Origin: Streptomyces fragilis
GTDB taxonomy: Bacteria > Actinomycetota > Actinomycetes > Streptomycetales > Streptomycetaceae
Direction: 5' to 3'
Length of the DNA: 64,000 nt
Assembly (NCBI RefSeq): GCF_003112515.1
Contig: NZ_BEVZ01000005.1
Coordinates: 186,001 to 250,000 of the forward strand
Positions 61,531-64,000 of this stretch are shown here, piece by piece. The position numbers and the translations under genes were made by a program. Under the pieces are notes generated by a model. It had not been told where the DNA came from and did no database searches. It saw only the letters and a program-made list of their open reading frames with translations. Every line of letters starts with the position of its first letter. Positions within the stretch are counted from its first letter, which is position 1.

Positions 61531-62655
61531 ATGACGGATTCCCCGGGCGGCCGGCGGCCGGACGACGCGCGGCCCGACGACGGACGGCGTGGCGACGCGC
61601 GTGGCGACGACGCGCGGGCCGACGACGCGCGGAGCGACGACGTGAGGCCGGACGCGCTCCGGCCGGACGGGACGTTCGCGGAGGACGGACACCTCGCGGC
61701 CGGCGGCCCGGGGAAGGGCGGGCCGGCCGAGGGCGACGGGGACAGCACCTTCACCGTGCTGGTCGCCGCCGGGGCCAACCTGGGCATCGCCCTGGCCAAG
61801 GCGGTGGCCGGCGCCATCAGCGGGTCGAGCGCCATGCTCTCCGAGGCCGCCCACTCCGTCGCCGACACCGTCACCGAGGTCCTCCTGCTGGTCGCCCTGC
61901 GCCGCAGCGCGCACCCCGCCGACGAGGACCACCCCCTGGGACACGGCGCGGAACGGTACGTCTGGGCGCTGCTCGCCGCGGTGGCCACCTTCGTCGGCGG
62001 CGCCGTCTTCTCCTTCTACGACGGCGTGCACACGCTGGTGAAGGGGGAGGAACTCGGGGACCCGCTGATCTCGTACATCGTGCTCGCGGTGGCGTTCGTC
62101 CTGGAGGGCATCTCCCTGCGGACCGGACTGCGGCAGTCGCGCGGCGAGGCCCGGCGGCACGGGACGAGCTTCGAGCGATACCTGCGCCACACCCCGGACA
62201 CCGCGGTGAAGGCCGTGGTGATGGAGGACTCCGCCGCCCTGATCGGCCTGGCGCTGGCCGCCCTCGGCCTGCTGGGCGGGCAGCTCACCGGTTCGGGCGT
62301 GTGGGACGGTGTGGCCTCGCTGCTGATCGGTGTGCTGCTGCTCTACGTGGCCTGGGTGCTCGGCCGGTCCAACGTCGAACTGCTGGTGGGCCGCCCGCTG
62401 CCGCGTCCGGTACGGGAGCGGATCCGGGCGGAGCTGCGGGCGGTGCCCCACATCGAGGAGGTGCTGGAGCTCACCACCCTGGTGCAGGGCCCGCGGGAGG
62501 CGCTGGTGGCGGCCAAGGTGGACTTCCGTGACGTCTCCAGCGCCGCCGAGGTCGAGCAGGCATGCGACCTCGCGGAACAGCGGCTGCGGGAGACGTTCCC
62601 GGTCATCGGCCGGGTCTACCTGGACCCCACCCCGGGGCGGCGTCAGCCCTCGTAG
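61531..62655 (+). CDS. Cation diffusion facilitator family metal transporter
   Basis: This 374-aa inner-membrane exporter, proton-coupled for Zn2+/Fe2+/Mn2+-type ions, has six helices. NLGIALAKAVAGAISGSSAMLSEAAHSVADTV carries the HxxxD site, EDHPLGHGAERYVW follows, and the second site is near MEDSAALIGL. The first 70 residues are an odd charged repeat of DDAR/RPDD steps (RRPDDARPDDGRRGD...), a low-complexity N-tail rarely seen in CDF proteins. Start ATG 61531. Its end overlaps the convergent phosphatase-like gene by 13 bp. Confidence 0.92.
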   Translation: MTDSPGGRRPDDARPDDGRRGDARGDDARADDARSDDVRPDALRPDGTFAEDGHLAAGGPGKGGPAEGDGDSTFTVLVAAGANLGIALAKAVAGAISGSSAMLSEAAHSVADTVTEVLLLVALRRSAHPADEDHPLGHGAERYVWALLAAVATFVGGAVFSFYDGVHTLVKGEELGDPLISYIVLAVAFVLEGISLRTGLRQSRGEARRHGTSFERYLRHTPDTAVKAVVMEDSAALIGLALAALGLLGGQLTGSGVWDGVASLLIGVLLLYVAWVLGRSNVELLVGRPLPRPVRERIRAELRAVPHIEEVLELTTLVQGPREALVAAKVDFRDVSSAAEVEQACDLAEQRLRETFPVIGRVYLDPTPGRRQPS

Positions 62656-63452
62656 AGCCCCGCCTCGCTGAGCAGGTAGGCGGTCATCGGGTCGTAGTAC
62701 CGAGGGCTGTGGACATGGTCGTCGAGCGGCACGGCCACCTGGAGCGTGCCCTCGGCCTCCGCCACGAACAGCGCGGGATCGTTGCAGTCCGCGTAGCCCA
62801 CCGCGTCCACGCCGTGCTGGGCCGCGGCGCCCGCCCAGCCGTGGTCGGCGACCACCAGGTCGGGCAGCGGGCGGCCGTCCTCACCCAGGGCGAAGAGAAT
62901 GGCCCGCATCGGCTCGCCCGAGTGGGTGTGCCAGAGGTTGGCGCCACGCTCCACCACGGCGACGTCGGCGAACTGCACCACCCGGCCCTCCACGGTCCCC
63001 AGGTCCTCGGGGATCACCATGACCTCGCAGCCCGCCGCGCGCAGCGCGGCCGCGGTCGCCCGGTGCACGTCCAGCAGGCCCCCGGGGTGGCCGGTGGCCA
63101 GCAGAACCCGCTGCCGGTCCTCCGCCGCCTTCCGCAGCCGTGCCGCCATCCGCTCGAGGCCGGACACCGTCAGCTCCGGGTCGATCGTGTCCTGCCCGAC
63201 CCGGTGCGCCGGGTCGTCGTCCACCCCGACCCGCTCCGCCATCACGGCCAGCACGTCCTGCTCGTCGGCCCAGCGGTCGCCGAACTCCAGGCCGAACCAG
63301 TAGTAGCGGTCGCCGTTGGCCAGGGCACGGTAGTGGGACAGGTTGTTCTCGCGGGGCGTGGCGACGTCCCCCGCGATACGGGTACGCACGAGGTGGTCGA
63401 TCAGCTCGTCACGGCTGGGCGTCGGGGTCCCGGGTATCGGCATGTCACCCAT
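62643..63452 (-). CDS. Phosphatase-like conserved hypothetical protein
   Basis: This 269-aa soluble protein is of the type annotated as phosphatase in streptomycetes. Visible features are LATGHPGGLLDVHRATAAALRAAGCEVMVIPEDL and ADVAVVERGANLWHTHSGEPMRAIL, plus PDLVVADHGWAGAAAQHGVDAVGYADCNDPALF. The His/Asp-rich loops could bind metal, but I do not recognise a catalytic motif with certainty. ATG 63452 or 63443 could start it; neither has a strong ribosome binding site. The 13-bp tail overlap with the CDF gene is convergent. Confidence 0.75.
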   Translation of the reverse strand: MGDMPIPGTPTPSRDELIDHLVRTRIAGDVATPRENNLSHYRALANGDRYYWFGLEFGDRWADEQDVLAVMAERVGVDDDPAHRVGQDTIDPELTVSGLERMAARLRKAAEDRQRVLLATGHPGGLLDVHRATAAALRAAGCEVMVIPEDLGTVEGRVVQFADVAVVERGANLWHTHSGEPMRAILFALGEDGRPLPDLVVADHGWAGAAAQHGVDAVGYADCNDPALFVAEAEGTLQVAVPLDDHVHSPRYYDPMTAYLLSEAGLYEG

Positions 63453-63693
63453 TCTGATGGAGGTCGCGCCGGACGTCCCGCTGATTGTCCACAGGCGTCG
63501 AACCCGCGTCCGAGACCTGTGCCACGGTCGCCGTATGTCGACGGCACCAGCTCGTCCGAGCCCGGCCCGGTCCCGGACGGCCGTCAGCGTGGCGAGCCGG
63601 CCGGGCACGGGCCGATTGTTGCGGAGGGATGAAATCCGATCCGGCCGTCGTTGGTGCCTGGAGGAAGATCAGAACCGACGGAGGGCACCCCGA

Positions 63694-64000
63694 GTGACGG
63701 AGCGGCGACAGGAGAACGGACCCGGCTGGGCACGCCGGCTGGCGGCGTACGCCTGGCGGCATCCGAAGGACGTGATCCTCGCCCTCGGCTCGTCCCTGGC
63801 CGGCATGGCGGTCATGGCACTCATCCCGCTGATCACCAAGGTGATCATCGACGACGTGATCGGCGACCGGTCCCGCGAGATGGCGCACTGGGCGACCCTG
63901 CTGGTCGGCGCCGCGTTCGTCGTCTACGTGATGACCTACATCCGCCGCTACTACGGCGGACGCCTCGCCCTTGACGTGCAGCACGAACTGCGCACCGACA
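63694..64000 (+). CDS. ABC exporter, first transmembrane part (cut by window end)
   Basis: The first 102 codons of an ABC transporter of the MsbA/LmrA half-transporter type are present. A short basic start precedes two hydrophobic helices (VILALGSSLAGMAVMALIPLITKVIIDDV; WATLLVGAAFVVYVM), then RRYYGGRLALDVQHELR, the typical intracellular coupling region before the third helix. The nucleotide-binding domain lies outside the window. GTG 63694 with GGAGGGCACC upstream. Confidence 0.88.
   Translation, partial: MTERRQENGPGWARRLAAYAWRHPKDVILALGSSLAGMAVMALIPLITKVIIDDVIGDRSREMAHWATLLVGAAFVVYVMTYIRRYYGGRLALDVQHELRTD

Overview
This window is a chromosomal segment of a high-GC actinomycete, almost certainly a Streptomyces. 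The evidence is a G/C-saturated third codon position, GTG/TTG starts, translationally coupled operons, an adpA gene with a single TTA codon in its linker, and a gene order that I recognise from memory as the S. coelicolor cslA-cdgA-ceb-adpA-hexA-mcc region. Nearly all of it looks like chromosomal core. No transposase, integrase, prophage or CRISPR array is visible.

Layout. 1-4.9 kb: a truncated Gfo/Idh/MocA oxidoreductase, a secreted protein, a HAD phosphatase, a sortase with a probable surface-protein partner, and a GH6 glucanase. 4.9-15.1 kb: the tip-glucan (cellulose-like) locus, with glxA and cslA coupled on the minus strand, then an NlpC/P60-like wall protein, an SPFH protein and an AA10 LPMO on the plus strand. 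The LPMO is preceded by a DasR-type operator. 15.1-22 kb: an IclR regulator, an EutA-like gene divergent from the ehuBCDA (hydroxy)ectoine importer, a luciferase-like oxidoreductase and a small protein. This part is bounded by the second and third of three identical tRNA-Lys(CTT) genes; the first lies in front of cslA. 22-26 kb: an M6 metalloprotease and the c-di-GMP enzyme cdgA. 26-31.3 kb: an XRE regulator and a coupled three-gene set of Cas4-like Fe-S nuclease, unknown 547-aa protein and SF1 helicase. This trio is the best candidate in the window for a poorly described system. 31.4-39.4 kb: two small-molecule/hypothetical genes and the cellobiose/cellotriose system bglC-cebGFE with its LacI-type repressor CebR and two operators. 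39.4-42.9 kb: a small accessory patch beside tRNA-His flanked by a tRNA-like direct repeat, then orn and adpA. 42.9-50.2 kb: a roughly 1-kb adpA leader, a universal stress protein, glmS with a small partner, a GH20 hexosaminidase with a DasR-type operator, and a desE-like siderophore receptor with an iron box. 50.4-52.4 kb: a double-RCK membrane protein. 52.6-61.4 kb: leucine/acyl-CoA catabolism (acyl-CoA dehydrogenase, HMG-CoA lyase, methylcrotonyl-CoA-type carboxylase alpha and beta) divergent from a TetR regulator across a perfect inverted repeat, then a second acyl-CoA dehydrogenase and a TesB thioesterase. 61.5-64 kb: a CDF metal transporter, a phosphatase-like protein and the start of an ABC exporter.

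How it works together. Many genes converge on hyphal-tip growth, wall-sugar recycling and development. CslA/GlxA/LPMO/GH6 make and process a tip glucan. The GH20 enzyme and glmS handle (chito)amino sugars under likely DasR control. CdgA and Orn bracket c-di-GMP turnover, and AdpA is the developmental activator gated by the bldA tRNA. The Ceb system imports cello-oligosaccharides. Low-complexity tandem expansions recur both in coding tails (CslA, BglC, CDF) and in intergenic DNA (29-bp, 18-bp and 16-bp tandems), and look strain-specific.
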